Shown here: in pieces, positions 22,508 through 33,367 of the stretch
Position numbering within the stretch: position 1 is the stretch's first letter
How the letters are laid out: each line of letters starts with the position of its first letter
Assembly (NCBI RefSeq): GCF_024699925.1
Contig: NZ_JAJOMX010000001.1
Location: 3,634,001-3,698,000 of the forward strand
Direction of reading: 5' to 3'
Origin: Mesorhizobium sp. J428
Lineage (GTDB): Bacteria; Pseudomonadota; Alphaproteobacteria; Rhizobiales; Rhizobiaceae
DNA length: 64,000 nt
Program-made: the position numbers and the translations under genes
Notes under the pieces: model-generated
What the model saw: the letters and a program-made list of their open reading frames with translations, nothing else
Told to the model about the DNA's origin: nothing
Database searches by the model: none

Positions 22508-23971
22508 ATGCAGGATCGCGCAAATTCTTCCTCCACATCCATGGAGCCTGCCCCGCTCGGCAGAACGGCACCTCTGGTGCTGGCGGTCGCATTGTTCATG
22601 GAGCAGATGGATTCGACCGTCATCGCGACCTCGCTGCCGGCGATCGCCTCCGACATCGGCACCAGCCCGGTCGCACTGAAGCTGGCGCTCACCGCCTATC
22701 TCGTGTCGCTGGCGATCTTCATCCCGGTGAGCGGCTGGATGGCGGAGCGCTTCGGCGCCAAGCGCGTGTTCCGCATCGCGATCGGCGTCTTCGTCGTCGG
22801 CTCGGTCGCCTGCGCGTTCGCGGGCTCGCTCGGAGCCTTCGTCGTGGCGCGCTTCGTGCAGGGCATGGGCGGCGCGATGATGACACCAGTGGCACGGCTC
22901 GTTCTGGTGCGCGCGACGCCGAAGTCCGAACTGGTGCAGGCGATGGCGTGGCTCACCATACCGGGTCTGATCGGCCCCCTGATCGGCCCGCCCGTCGGCG
23001 GCTTCATCACCACCTTCTTCACTTGGCACTGGATCTTCCTGATCAACCTGCCGATCGGACTGGCCGGCATCTATCTCGCCGGTCGCGTGCTGCCCGACAT
23101 CGAGCCGAGCGGCGGCGGTTCGCTCGACAGGAAGGGCTTCGTGCTGTCGGCTCTGGCCGCCTCGGGCATCGTCTTCGGCCTGTCGGTCGTCAGCCTGCCG
23201 GCGCTGCCGCCCGTCGTTGGCCTGGCGACCGCGCTGTTCGGGCTCGTGTGCGGCTGGCTCTACGTGCGCCATGCTCGGCGTACTCCATTGCCGATCCTCG
23301 ACCTCAGGCTCTTCTCCAATCCTGTCTTTCGTGCCGCGATCCTCGGCGGCTCGCTGTTCCGCATCGGGGCGGGCGCGGTGCCGTTCCTTCTGCCGCTGTT
23401 CTTCCAGCTCGGCTTCGGCATGACGCCGTTCCAGTCTGGCATGCTGACATTTGCCTCGGCGGGCGGCGCGATCCTGCTCAAGTTCATGGCCTCGGCGGCG
23501 CTCAGGGCCGGCGGCTTCCGCAACGTGCTGATCGCGGGCGGCCTGGCAGGGGCGGCCTTCATCGCCATCAATGCGTCCTTCACGGCCGGGACACCCTGGC
23601 CTGTCATCGTGGCCGTGCTGTTCGCCTCCGGCTTCCTGCGCTCGCTGTTCTTCACCTCGGTCAACGCGCTGGTCTTCGCCGAGATCTCGGAGGCCCAGGC
23701 CGCGCAGGCGACAGCGCTGGCGGCTGCAACGCAACAGATTTCGATCGCGCTGGGCGTGGCGGTGGCGGGCGGGGCGCTGGAGGCGATCTCGCTGATCACC
23801 GGCGAGGCGCTGACGACCCACGCTTTTGTCTGGGCCTTCCTTATCGTGGCGGCGCTCACCTCGCTCGCCGCCCTGCCTTTCGTCTGGCTCGATCCCGACG
23901 CCGGCAGCTCGGTGTCCGGCAAGGCCCCGGTGGCGCGCTCGACGACACCGATCAACCCGCCTCAGGAGTGA
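22508..23971 (+). CDS. MFS transporter, DHA2 (14-helix drug/proton antiporter) family
   Basis: A 487-residue major facilitator protein with about fourteen helices. It has the DHA2 signatures LFMEQMDSTVIATSLPAIASDIG (motif D1, about 30-52), WMAERFGAKRVFRIAI (motif A, about 77-92) and PGLIGPLIGPPVGGFI (motif C, about 157-172), as in EmrB-type multidrug exporters. It is predicted to export a hydrophobic toxic compound using the proton gradient. It stands alone; the gene downstream runs in the opposite direction. Confidence 0.87.
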   Translation: MQDRANSSSTSMEPAPLGRTAPLVLAVALFMEQMDSTVIATSLPAIASDIGTSPVALKLALTAYLVSLAIFIPVSGWMAERFGAKRVFRIAIGVFVVGSVACAFAGSLGAFVVARFVQGMGGAMMTPVARLVLVRATPKSELVQAMAWLTIPGLIGPLIGPPVGGFITTFFTWHWIFLINLPIGLAGIYLAGRVLPDIEPSGGGSLDRKGFVLSALAASGIVFGLSVVSLPALPPVVGLATALFGLVCGWLYVRHARRTPLPILDLRLFSNPVFRAAILGGSLFRIGAGAVPFLLPLFFQLGFGMTPFQSGMLTFASAGGAILLKFMASAALRAGGFRNVLIAGGLAGAAFIAINASFTAGTPWPVIVAVLFASGFLRSLFFTSVNALVFAEISEAQAAQATALAAATQQISIALGVAVAGGALEAISLITGEALTTHAFVWAFLIVAALTSLAALPFVWLDPDAGSSVSGKAPVARSTTPINPPQE

Positions 23972-23976
23972 GGGCG

Positions 23977-24705
23977 TCAGTCCTCGGAGCCTGAGAATAC
24001 CTGATCCACGTCCTTTCGCCCCTTGAAGTCCTTCGCGAGCAGGAACAGCTCCACCGACTCGTCGCGCGAAGCCGGCGGCTTGACGTGATGCACCGACTTG
24101 AAGTTTTGCTTCAGCATGGTCAGGAGGTCGTTTGCCGTGCCGCCCTGGAAGGTCTTGGTGAGGAAATGTCCGCCGGGCTTCAGCACCGAGATTGCGAAGT
24201 CGGCGGCCACCTCGCCGAGATGCATGGTTCGGATGTGGTCGGTGCGGCGATGGCCGGTGGTGGGTGCTGCCATGTCCGAGATCACCACGTCGGGCGGGCC
24301 GCCGAGCGCCTCGATGAGGGCGGCGGGCGCGTCGTCGTCGAGGAAATCCTTCTTCAGTATCACGCAGCCCGGCACCGGGTCCATGTCGAGATAGTCGATC
24401 GCAGCGATCAGCGGCTTCGCGTCGGTCGAGCCGAGCTTGCGCGCCGCGACCTGGCACCAGCCGCCGGGGGCGGCCCCTAGGTCCACCACCCGCATGCCGG
24501 ACTTCAGCAGCTTGTAGCGCTCGTCGATCTCGATCAGCTTGTAGGCCGCGCGCGAGCGGTAGCCTTCCGCCTTGGAGCGCTGCACATAGGGGTCGTTCAT
24601 GTGCCGCTCGAGCCAGCGGCGCGAGGATTCCTTCAGTCCGCTCTTCTTCTTGATCTTCGTTCGGAGGACGCGGGTCGGCCCCTTGCCAGAGGTCGGCTTC
24701 TTCAT
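23977..24705 (-). CDS. rlmE: 23S rRNA (uridine-2'-O)-methyltransferase RlmE (FtsJ/RrmJ)
   Basis: A 242-residue SAM-dependent methyltransferase that modifies U2552 in the ribosomal A-loop. The SAM site is [20 protein letters not shown] (about 74-93). The K-D-K-E catalytic tetrad fits [30 protein letters not shown] and a C-terminal E. The N-terminus (about 1-50) is longer and basic, as usual in rhizobia. The start overlaps the ppx stop by four bases, so the two are translationally coupled. Confidence 0.93.
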   Translation of the reverse strand: MKKPTSGKGPTRVLRTKIKKKSGLKESSRRWLERHMNDPYVQRSKAEGYRSRAAYKLIEIDERYKLLKSGMRVVDLGAAPGGWCQVAARKLGSTDAKPLIAAIDYLDMDPVPGCVILKKDFLDDDAPAALIEALGGPPDVVISDMAAPTTGHRRTDHIRTMHLGEVAADFAISVLKPGGHFLTKTFQGGTANDLLTMLKQNFKSVHHVKPPASRDESVELFLLAKDFKGRKDVDQVFSGSED

Positions 24706-26189
24706 GGCGCGCTCCGCCAGCGGTTGCGCCGCCAGGCGCCGTCCGACGCCATCAGCTCAGTGAGGATGCCTTCGCGCAGGCCGCGGTCGGCGACCCTCAG
24801 CCGCTCCGACGGCCAGACCTGACGGATCGCCTCAAGGATGGCGCAGCCGGCGAGCACGAGGTCGGCGCGGTCGGCGCCGATGCAGGGATTGGCGACGCGG
24901 GCGGCGAAATCCCAGCCCAGCAGCCGCTCGGTCATTGCGTCAACATCGGCGCGTTCCAGCCACAGCCCGTCGACCCGCTTGCGATCGTAGCGCTCGAGCC
25001 CGAGATAGACGCCGGCGAGCGTCGTCACCGTGCCGGAGGTGCCGAGGAGATGGAAACGGCCGCCGCCGACGAGGCGGCCGAGCCTGTCGCGCCCCTCGAA
25101 GGCATTGAGCATGCGCGCGACGTCGGCCACCATGTCGTCGAAGACCTCGCGCGTGACGTGGCGGCCGCCGAAGCGTTCGGCGAGCGAGACGACCCCGACC
25201 GGCAGCGAGGTCCAGGAGACGATGTGGCGGGCGAGATGCGGGCTGCGCTCGCCCGAAAGATCAATCAGTGCGATCTCCGAGGAGCCGCCGCCGATGTCGA
25301 ACAGCACCACCGCCTCTGTGTCCGGCTCGACCAGCGAGCCGCAGCCGGAGACGGCGAGCCGCGCCTCGGTCTCGCGGTCGACGATCTCGAGCTCAAGCCC
25401 CGTCGCCTCCGTGACTCGGCTGAGGAACTCTTCGCCATTGCCGGCCGAGCGGCAGGCCTCGGTCGCGATCAGCCGTTTCATGCGGATCTCGCGCAGGCTG
25501 AGCTTGGTGGCGCACACAGCGAGCGCGTCGATGGCGCGGGCCATCGCGGCGTCGCCGAGCCGGCCGGTGGCCGTCAGTCCTTCGCCCAGCCGCACGATGC
25601 GCGAGAAGGCGTCGATGACGCGGAACTGTCCGGGCCGGGTCGGCACCGCGACGAGCAGCCGGCAATTGTTGGTGCCGAGGTCGAGCGCGGCATAGACCGG
25701 CTGGTCGCCTGGGCGCGGCGCGCGCGGATAGGCCGCCGCGCCGTTCCTGCCGTTCGGTGCGCCCGCGGATTCGCCGGAAGAGGAGGCGCCTGCCGAGGGG
25801 GCGTCAGCCGCACCGCTGGATGACTGCGGTGTGCCGTGCGTCGCAACGGCAGCGTGCGCGCGATTCTCGGTCCCCGCATGTGCGGCCGGGCCTTGCGGAT
25901 CCTTCGCGCCGGCCTGGGGCGCCGGCACTGCTGACCCGTCGCGCGCAAAAACCTTGCGGCCGCGCTTGCGCTTTCGCCTTTTGCGATGTGTCTGGCTGGG
26001 GGCCACGGCCCGCTCGCGCGTCGCCGCTTTGCCTGGCTGCCGCGGTTGTCCGCGATCGCCGCCGGACGTTCGGCGTTCGTCGCCGGTTTCGTCCGGATGC
26101 CCCCCGCGATGCGGCGCATTGCCGCTCGTGTCGGGGTCGTCCACGTGATGTCCTTCGTGCGCGGCGCGAACCCGATCGGGACGCGGCAT
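24702..26189 (-). CDS. ppx: Exopolyphosphatase / guanosine pentaphosphatase (Ppx/GppA)
   Basis: A 495-residue open frame. The Ppx/GppA fold starts at about residue 165 with [16 protein letters not shown], followed by [26 protein letters not shown] and [15 protein letters not shown], the sugar-kinase/actin phosphate motifs. These enzymes hydrolyse polyphosphate or pppGpp. The first 160 residues are low-complexity, rich in Ala, Pro, Gly and Ser with a very basic patch ([11 protein letters not shown], about 71-81). The true start may be internal, although rhizobial homologues often carry an extension. It is the first gene of the ppx-rlmE pair. Confidence 0.85.
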   Translation of the reverse strand: MPRPDRVRAAHEGHHVDDPDTSGNAPHRGGHPDETGDERRTSGGDRGQPRQPGKAATRERAVAPSQTHRKRRKRKRGRKVFARDGSAVPAPQAGAKDPQGPAAHAGTENRAHAAVATHGTPQSSSGAADAPSAGASSSGESAGAPNGRNGAAAYPRAPRPGDQPVYAALDLGTNNCRLLVAVPTRPGQFRVIDAFSRIVRLGEGLTATGRLGDAAMARAIDALAVCATKLSLREIRMKRLIATEACRSAGNGEEFLSRVTEATGLELEIVDRETEARLAVSGCGSLVEPDTEAVVLFDIGGGSSEIALIDLSGERSPHLARHIVSWTSLPVGVVSLAERFGGRHVTREVFDDMVADVARMLNAFEGRDRLGRLVGGGRFHLLGTSGTVTTLAGVYLGLERYDRKRVDGLWLERADVDAMTERLLGWDFAARVANPCIGADRADLVLAGCAILEAIRQVWPSERLRVADRGLREGILTELMASDGAWRRNRWRSAP

Positions 26190-26373
26190 CGCGCTTTGTC
26201 TAGCGTTGACGATAACATAGCAGTCCGTTGGCCAATCACCAAGGGGCTTGCGAGGAGGATCACACGACGGCGACCGTCCGGCACATGCCTTGAATTCGCC
26301 TTTGGGCTTGACTATTTCGCTCCCGTCGATAAAAGCCGCCGCACCATAGCCGCGACGATTTTCTCGGCAGCGT

Positions 26374-26447
26374 TGGGGAATAGGTTAACGGTAGACCCAC
26401 GGACTCTGACTCCGTTAGTCCTGGTTCGAATCCAGGTTCCCCAGCCA
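26374..26447 (+). tRNA. tRNA-Gln (anticodon CTG)
   Basis: The acceptor stem TGGGGAA (26374-26380) pairs with TTCCCCA (26437-26443), followed by discriminator G and an encoded CCA. The anticodon stem ACGGA/TCCGT encloses the loop CTCTGAC, giving anticodon CTG, and the T-arm CCTGG-TTCGAAT-CCAGG is complete. Total length is 74 bases. It reads CAG glutamine codons. Confidence 0.95.
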
Positions 26448-26485
26448 ACAATCTTCAGTTCCGATCCGCGCACCGTTCCGGCATC

Positions 26486-27391
26486 TCACGCCAGCCGCGT
26501 GCCGACCTGGCTCAGCAGCCAGGCCTGGAAGGCCTGGGCCAGCGTGTCGTCGCGTTTGCTCTCGGGCAGCACGACATAATAGCTGTTGTCGGTCGGCATC
26601 GGGCGGTCGAAAACGATGCGCAGGCGGTCCGACGCGATCTCGTCCTCGATCAGGTAGAGCGGCAAAAGCGAGAAGCCCATGCCGCGCACGGTCGCCTCGA
26701 TTACCATGGCGAACTGGTCGAAGCGGTTGCCGCGATAGGCCTGCTCGCCGCCGAGGCCGTTGAGCTGGAACCATTCGGCCCACAGTTTTGGCCGGGTCGC
26801 GAGGTGCAGCAGCGGCCGGGTTTCGAGATCCGCCGGCTCGCGCACCGCGCTTGCCCCGAGGAGCGCGGGACTTGCCACCGGCAGGATGACCTCGCTGCAC
26901 AGATAGGTGCAGACGGCGTTGGCCCATACCGGCTGGCCGTAATGGATGGCGAGGTCGACGTCCTCCGCCTCCAGGTCGAACGGCTGCGCGCGGGAGGCGA
27001 CGTCGACGGCGACGCCCGGATGGCCTTCGAGGAAATCGCGCAGGCGGGGCATAAGCCAGCGGCTGCCGAAGGTGGGCAAGGTAGCGATCGACAGCACCGT
27101 GCGCCCGTCGGCGCCGGCGCGGGCGCGCAGCACCATCTCCTCCGACTGCGCCAGCAGGCGCTGCACCGAGGGCAACAACTGGCGGCCGGCGTCGGACAGG
27201 ACCGCGCGCTGGCGCACCCGCTCGAACAGAAGCACGCCGAGCTGCTGTTCCAGCGTCTTGACTTGCCGGCTGACCGCGCTCTGCGTCAGGTTCAGTTCGG
27301 TCGCCGCACGGGTGAAATTGCCGTGGCGGGCGGCGCTTTCGAAGGCCTGCAGGACCATCAGGTCAGGGATCAGGGTTCGGCTCAGGTTCAT
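26486..27391 (-). CDS. LysR-type transcriptional regulator (GcvA-like)
   Basis: A 301-residue LysR regulator. The winged helix (about 10-70) reads LQAFESAARHGNFTRAATELNLTQSAVSRQVKTLEQQLG, and the substrate-binding domain has FGSRWLMPRLRDFLEGHPGV and the GcvA-like DLAIHYGQPVW. It is divergent from hglS, with about 107 bases between the two starts that include a GATCCGGATC palindrome at 27452-27461. It is the likely local regulator of the 2-oxoadipate/lysine cassette, perhaps sensing an intermediate; this is inferred from position. Confidence 0.88.
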   Translation of the reverse strand: MNLSRTLIPDLMVLQAFESAARHGNFTRAATELNLTQSAVSRQVKTLEQQLGVLLFERVRQRAVLSDAGRQLLPSVQRLLAQSEEMVLRARAGADGRTVLSIATLPTFGSRWLMPRLRDFLEGHPGVAVDVASRAQPFDLEAEDVDLAIHYGQPVWANAVCTYLCSEVILPVASPALLGASAVREPADLETRPLLHLATRPKLWAEWFQLNGLGGEQAYRGNRFDQFAMVIEATVRGMGFSLLPLYLIEDEIASDRLRIVFDRPMPTDNSYYVVLPESKRDDTLAQAFQAWLLSQVGTRLA

Positions 27392-27498
27392 TCCGGTTCC
27401 GCATCAAGTCAGTCAAAGACATCATGAGAGCGCGCGCGTAAGCTCAGATATGATCCGGATCGCGAATGATGGCTAGCATAAATTCGAGACCGATCCCG

Positions 27499-28896
27499 AT
27501 GACCGATACACGCTTCGTTTCCGCCGACGACATCCGTTCCGCCTTCTCAGCCGCGATGTCGGCGATGTATCGCGACGAGGTGCCGGCCTACGGCACGCTG
27601 ATGACGCTGGTCGCGCGGGTGAACCAGCAGAAGCTTTCGGCCGATCCGACGCTGAAGGCGCGGCTGGAGGCGACCGATTCGCTCGACCGCATCTCCGAGG
27701 AGCGGCACGGCGCGATCCGGCTCGGCACGCCGCAGGAACTGGCGATGATGCGCCGGGCCTTCGCAGTGATGGGCATGTATCCGGTCGGCTATTATGATCT
27801 GTCGACGGCGGGCGTGCCGGTGCATTCGACCGCGTTCCGGCCGATCGGCGATGCGAGCCTGAAGCGCAATCCGTTCCGCGTCTTCACCTCGCTGCTGCGG
27901 CTCGACCTGATCGCCGATGCGGCGCTGCGCGAACAGGCCGCAGAGGTGCTCGCGTCGCGAAAGATCTTCACCGACGAAGCGGTGCGGCTGATCGAAAAGG
28001 CGGAAAGCCAGGGCGGGCTCGGCGAGGCGGATGCGAAGCAATTCGTCGCCGAGGTGCTGGAGACGTTCCGCTGGCACGACAGGGCGATCGTCGATGCCGG
28101 CATGTACAAGCGCCTGCACGATGCGCACCGGCTGATCGCCGATGTGGTCTCGTTCAAGGGGCCGCACATCAATCACCTGACCCCGCGCACGCTCGACATC
28201 GACAAGGTGCAGGCGCTGATGCCGGAGCACGGCATCGCGCCGAAGGCCGTGGTGGAAGGTCCGCCGACCCGCGAGTGCCCGATCCTCTTGCGCCAGACCT
28301 CGTTCAAGGCGCTGGAGGAGCCGGTTTCCTTCATCGGCGACAACGGCGAGTGGCGGGAAGGCTCGCACACCGCCCGCTTCGGCGAGATCGAGCAGCGCGG
28401 CGTGGCGCTGACGCCGAAGGGCCGCGCGCTCTACGATGCGCTGCTGAACGAGACGCGCGCCAAGGTGCGCCCAGCCGCCGACGGCTCGAATGCGGACGCC
28501 TATGAGGCGGCACTTGCCGAGGTGTTCAAGGCGCTTCCGGACGACTGGAACGAGCTGCGCAAGGCGGGGCTCGGCTATTTCAGCTATTCGCTGACCGAGA
28601 AGGGCCGCGCCGTCGCCGGCCGCAGGGTCGACCTCGAAACGGCGATCGCCGACGGCCTCGTCCAGTTCGACCCGATCGTCTATGAGGACTTCTTGCCTGT
28701 GAGCGCGGCCGGCATCTTCCAGTCCAACCTCGGCGACGAGGCGGCGCAGGAATTCGTCGCGAGCCCCAACCAGATCATGTTCGAGCGCGATCTGGGGGCT
28801 TCGGTGCTGGACGAGTTCGCCCATTACGCCGAGATCGAGCGCGCCTCGATCGAGGCCTGTTTCGCGGTGATCGGCCAGGCCGTCGCCGCCGAGTGA
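27499..28896 (+). CDS. hglS: 2-oxoadipate dioxygenase/decarboxylase (HglS, DUF1338/YdcJ)
   Basis: A 465-residue protein of the former DUF1338 family, now known as HglS, an Fe(II) enzyme that converts 2-oxoadipate to D-2-hydroxyglutarate and CO2. Conserved segments are VPAYGTLMTLV, AGVPVHSTAFRP (first metal His) and FKGPHINHLTPRTLDID (second metal His, with substrate contacts). A full-length C-terminal domain (FDPIVYEDFLPVSAAGIFQSNLG) is present. The start is set at ATG 27499 (MTDTRFVSADDIR), giving the family length; ATG 27466 in the same frame is an alternative. The next genes complete the route to 2-oxoglutarate. Confidence 0.9.
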   Translation: MTDTRFVSADDIRSAFSAAMSAMYRDEVPAYGTLMTLVARVNQQKLSADPTLKARLEATDSLDRISEERHGAIRLGTPQELAMMRRAFAVMGMYPVGYYDLSTAGVPVHSTAFRPIGDASLKRNPFRVFTSLLRLDLIADAALREQAAEVLASRKIFTDEAVRLIEKAESQGGLGEADAKQFVAEVLETFRWHDRAIVDAGMYKRLHDAHRLIADVVSFKGPHINHLTPRTLDIDKVQALMPEHGIAPKAVVEGPPTRECPILLRQTSFKALEEPVSFIGDNGEWREGSHTARFGEIEQRGVALTPKGRALYDALLNETRAKVRPAADGSNADAYEAALAEVFKALPDDWNELRKAGLGYFSYSLTEKGRAVAGRRVDLETAIADGLVQFDPIVYEDFLPVSAAGIFQSNLGDEAAQEFVASPNQIMFERDLGASVLDEFAHYAEIERASIEACFAVIGQAVAAE

Positions 28897-28906
28897 CGGA
28901 CGCACG

Positions 28907-30325
28907 ATGATCGAAGCGGGGCACATCGAGGCATTGCGGGCGTTGCTCGGCGAGAAGGGTCTTCTCGTCGCGGCGGCCGACATGGCTGCCTACGAGACGG
29001 GTGCGCGCTACGACAAGGGCAGGGCGGCCTTCGTGGCGCGGCCGACTTCGACGTCGGAAGTCTCCGCGGTCGTCGCCTATTGCGTGAGGCATGCAATCCC
29101 GCTGGTGCCGCAGTCCGGCAATACCGGCCTCGTGTCCGGCGCGACGCCTGACGCGAGCGGGGCGCAGGGCGTGCTGAGCCTCGACCGGCTGACCGGCGTG
29201 TTCGAGCTCGACCCGGTCAACCGCACGGTGCGGGCGGGCGCAGGGCTGCGGCTGTCGGACCTCAGCGGCCGGCTGGAGGAACAGGGCCTGTTCTTTCCGA
29301 TCGACCTCGGGGCGGACCCGCGGCTGGGCGGCATGGTAGCGACCAACACCGGCGGCTCGCGCTTCCTGCGCTACGGCGACGTGCGCCGCAACACTCTGGG
29401 CCTCACCGTAGTGCTGGGCGACGAGGCCGGCACGGTGCTCGACCTCTCCTCGGCATTGCGCAAGAACAACACGGGCGTCGACTGGAAGCAGCTGTTCGTC
29501 GGCACGTCGGGCGCCTTCGGCGTCGTCACGGAATGCGTGCTCAACCTCGAACCGCTGCCGCGCCAGAGCGCCACGGCGCTGCTGGTGCCGTCGTCGTCCG
29601 AGGCGGTGCCGATGCTGCTGATGGCGATGGAGAATGCGCTGGGTTCGTATCTCTCCGCCTTCGAGGGCATGTCCGGCAATGCGGTGCGGGCGGCACTGGA
29701 CCACGTGCCGTCGCTGCGCAATCCCTTCGGCGACGGCCGCGTGCCCGACTTCGTCATCCTGACGGAAGTGTCGCGGACGAACGCGCCGCGTGCGGGCGAG
29801 CAGCCGCTCGACGCCGTGCTGGAAGAGGTGCTCGCAGACATCTGGGAGAAGGACGATGCGCTTCTGGCGGACGCCTTCGTCGGCCCGCCGCACGAGATCT
29901 GGGCATTGCGCCATGCGCTGTCTGAGGGCGTCAAGCATCGCGGACGGCTGATCGCCTTCGACCTCGCCTTCCGGCGCGGCGATATCATGCGATTCCTCGA
30001 CAGGATGAAGGCTGAGATGCCGGATCGCTTTCCGGGTGTCGAGATCTGCGACTTCGGCCATGTCGGCGATGGCGGCGTGCACTTCAACCTTGTCGTGGCG
30101 AAAGACGATCCGCGCCTCGCCGACGGGGCCTTCGAGGCGGCGCTGCGCGAATGGGTCTTTTCGGTCTGCGTCGAGGATTTCCAGGGTAGTTTCAGCGCCG
30201 AGCATGCGATCGGCCGCAAGAACCAGGTCTTCTACGACCGCTACACGCCGGCGCAGATTCGACGGTTGTCGGCGGCGCTGAGGGCAGCCACCTCGCCCGG
30301 GGAGCTCGGTGCGATCCAGTTTTGA
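28907..30325 (+). CDS. FAD-binding oxidoreductase, probable D-2-hydroxyglutarate dehydrogenase
   Basis: A 472-residue flavoprotein. It has an N-terminal FAD_binding_4 domain (about 36-215; IPLVPQSGNTGLVSGATPD and DLGADPRLGGMVATNTGGSRFLRYGDVR) and a C-terminal oxidase domain (ICDFGHVGDGGVHFNLV with metal-binding His, and FSAEHAIGRKNQVFYDRY). This is the GlcD/D2HGDH layout. Placed ten bases after hglS, it most likely oxidises D-2-hydroxyglutarate to 2-oxoglutarate. D-lactate or another 2-hydroxy acid would be the alternative substrate by family. Confidence 0.85.
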   Translation: MIEAGHIEALRALLGEKGLLVAAADMAAYETGARYDKGRAAFVARPTSTSEVSAVVAYCVRHAIPLVPQSGNTGLVSGATPDASGAQGVLSLDRLTGVFELDPVNRTVRAGAGLRLSDLSGRLEEQGLFFPIDLGADPRLGGMVATNTGGSRFLRYGDVRRNTLGLTVVLGDEAGTVLDLSSALRKNNTGVDWKQLFVGTSGAFGVVTECVLNLEPLPRQSATALLVPSSSEAVPMLLMAMENALGSYLSAFEGMSGNAVRAALDHVPSLRNPFGDGRVPDFVILTEVSRTNAPRAGEQPLDAVLEEVLADIWEKDDALLADAFVGPPHEIWALRHALSEGVKHRGRLIAFDLAFRRGDIMRFLDRMKAEMPDRFPGVEICDFGHVGDGGVHFNLVVAKDDPRLADGAFEAALREWVFSVCVEDFQGSFSAEHAIGRKNQVFYDRYTPAQIRRLSAALRAATSPGELGAIQF

Positions 30326-30376
30326 GACGAATGGCGGCGCAGCCGCTGCAATGACGAGAACAGTGGAGAAGGACAG

Positions 30377-31903
30377 ATGAGCAAGAGCGTCGACGTGAAG
30401 CAGGAGACCGCCGCGATCCTGGACCGGCTGGGTGTGCCGCGCGCGGCCTGGACGGGCGGCGGCATGGCCTCGTTCAGCCCGGTGAGCGGCGAGGAGATCG
30501 CCAGCCTCAAGGCCGTGTCGGCCGCCGAGGCGGGCGCCGCGATCGAGGCCGCGCACGAGGCCTTCAAGGAATGGCGGCTGGTGCCGGCGCCGAAGCGCGG
30601 TGAACTGGTGCGGCTGCTCGGCGAGGAACTGCGCGCCGCCAAGACCGATCTCGGCCGCCTCGTCTCGATCGAGGCCGGCAAGATCACCTCGGAAGGCCAG
30701 GGCGAGGTGCAGGAGATGATCGACATCTGCGACTTCGCCGTCGGCCTGTCGCGCCAACTCTACGGCCTGACGATTGCCACCGAGCGTCCCGGCCATCGCA
30801 TGATGGAAACCTGGCACCCGCTCGGCGTCGTCGGAATCATCTCGGCCTTCAACTTCCCGGTCGCCGTCTGGTCGTGGAACGCGGCACTCGCGCTGGTCTG
30901 CGGCAACGCCATCGTCTGGAAGCCGTCGGAGAAGACGCCGCTCACCGCGCTCGCGAGCCAGGCGATCCTTGAAAAGGCGATCGCCCGCTTCGGCGGCGCG
31001 CCGAAGAACCTGTCGACGGTGCTGATCGGCGATCGGGCGGCCGGTGAGGCGCTTGTCGACCATCCGAAGGTGGCGCTGGTTTCCGCGACCGGCTCGACCC
31101 GAATGGGCAAGGAAGTCGGGCCGCGGCTCGCCAAGCGCTTCGCCCGCTCGATCCTCGAGCTCGGCGGCAACAATGCCGGCATCGTCTGCCCCTCGGCCGA
31201 CCTCGACATGGCGCTCAGGGCGATCGCCTTCGGCGCGATGGGCACGGCCGGCCAGCGCTGCACGACGCTGCGCCGCCTCTTCGTGCATGACAGCGTCTAC
31301 GACCAGCTCGTGCCGCGGCTGAAGAAGGCCTACACCAGCGTCTCCGTCGGCAACCCGCTGGAGACCTCGGCGCTGGTCGGTCCGCTGATCGACAAGGCGG
31401 CCTTCGACGGCATGCAGAAGGCGCTCGGCGCGGCGAAGGCCGAAGGCGGCGCGGTGACGGGTGGCGAGCGCGTTACCGACGCGGGCAAGGAGACGGCCTA
31501 TTACGTCAAGCCGGCGATCGTGGAGATGCCGAAGCAGTGCGGCCCGGTGCTGGAGGAGACCTTTGCGCCGATCCTCTACGTCATGAAATATTCGGACTTC
31601 GACGAGGCGCTGGAAGACCACAACGCGGTGGCTGCCGGCCTGTCGTCTTCGATCTTCACCCTCAACGTGCAGGAGGCCGAGCGCTTCCTCGCTGTCGACG
31701 GCTCGGATTGCGGCATCGCCAACGTCAACATCGGCACGTCGGGCGCGGAGATCGGCGGCGCGTTCGGCGGCGAGAAGGAGACGGGCGGCGGCCGCGAGAG
31801 CGGTTCGGACGCCTGGAAGGCCTATATGCGTCGCGCCACCAACACGGTGAACTACTCCAAGGCGCTGCCCCTGGCACAGGGCGTCTCGTTCGACATCGAA
31901 TAA
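30377..31903 (+). CDS. amaB: Aldehyde dehydrogenase, ALDH7/AmaB type (aminoadipate semialdehyde dehydrogenase)
   Basis: A 508-residue NAD-dependent aldehyde dehydrogenase with the ALDH7 style. GVVGIISAFNFPVAVWSWN (about 151-169) is the cofactor region, ILELGGNNAGIVCPSADLD (about 261-279) holds the general base, and the catalytic cysteine is in GTAGQRCTTLRRLF (about 290-303). In bacteria AmaB oxidises L-2-aminoadipate 6-semialdehyde (or its cyclic piperideine form) to 2-aminoadipate. Sitting between the D-2-hydroxyglutarate step and an aminotransferase, it supports a lysine catabolic cassette. Confidence 0.87.
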   Translation: MSKSVDVKQETAAILDRLGVPRAAWTGGGMASFSPVSGEEIASLKAVSAAEAGAAIEAAHEAFKEWRLVPAPKRGELVRLLGEELRAAKTDLGRLVSIEAGKITSEGQGEVQEMIDICDFAVGLSRQLYGLTIATERPGHRMMETWHPLGVVGIISAFNFPVAVWSWNAALALVCGNAIVWKPSEKTPLTALASQAILEKAIARFGGAPKNLSTVLIGDRAAGEALVDHPKVALVSATGSTRMGKEVGPRLAKRFARSILELGGNNAGIVCPSADLDMALRAIAFGAMGTAGQRCTTLRRLFVHDSVYDQLVPRLKKAYTSVSVGNPLETSALVGPLIDKAAFDGMQKALGAAKAEGGAVTGGERVTDAGKETAYYVKPAIVEMPKQCGPVLEETFAPILYVMKYSDFDEALEDHNAVAAGLSSSIFTLNVQEAERFLAVDGSDCGIANVNIGTSGAEIGGAFGGEKETGGGRESGSDAWKAYMRRATNTVNYSKALPLAQGVSFDIE

Positions 31904-31918
31904 GGACGAGCAGGCATC

Positions 31919-33152
<1,234 letters not shown>

Positions 33153-33367
33153 TCAGAGATCCGCGGGGCGGACGCTTCACGGCTCGGAGATCCTTCCCCG
33201 CGATCCTCGCCCTGTCGGCTACGGCGGCGGCACAGTCCGTCCGGCTCGTTGATCCAGCGGGTGGAGACGATTGACGCGAGGCGTTGGGCGCTTCAGGAAG
33301 GGGCGTCCCGCTGGTGTCCCTCCGTGATATCTCCCCAGGCCGTCTTCGCCGCAAAGGTGCTGCCCCG

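Noticed and set aside
22319..24457. 712-residue minus-strand frame
   Set aside because: Antisense to the DHA2 transporter and the peptidase end. Only its right-hand part overlaps rlmE, and in the wrong frame.
33153..33367. Small gene between the aminotransferase and the MFS transporter
   Set aside because: The short frames here have no start signal or family resemblance. The 215 bases are probably leader and spacer.
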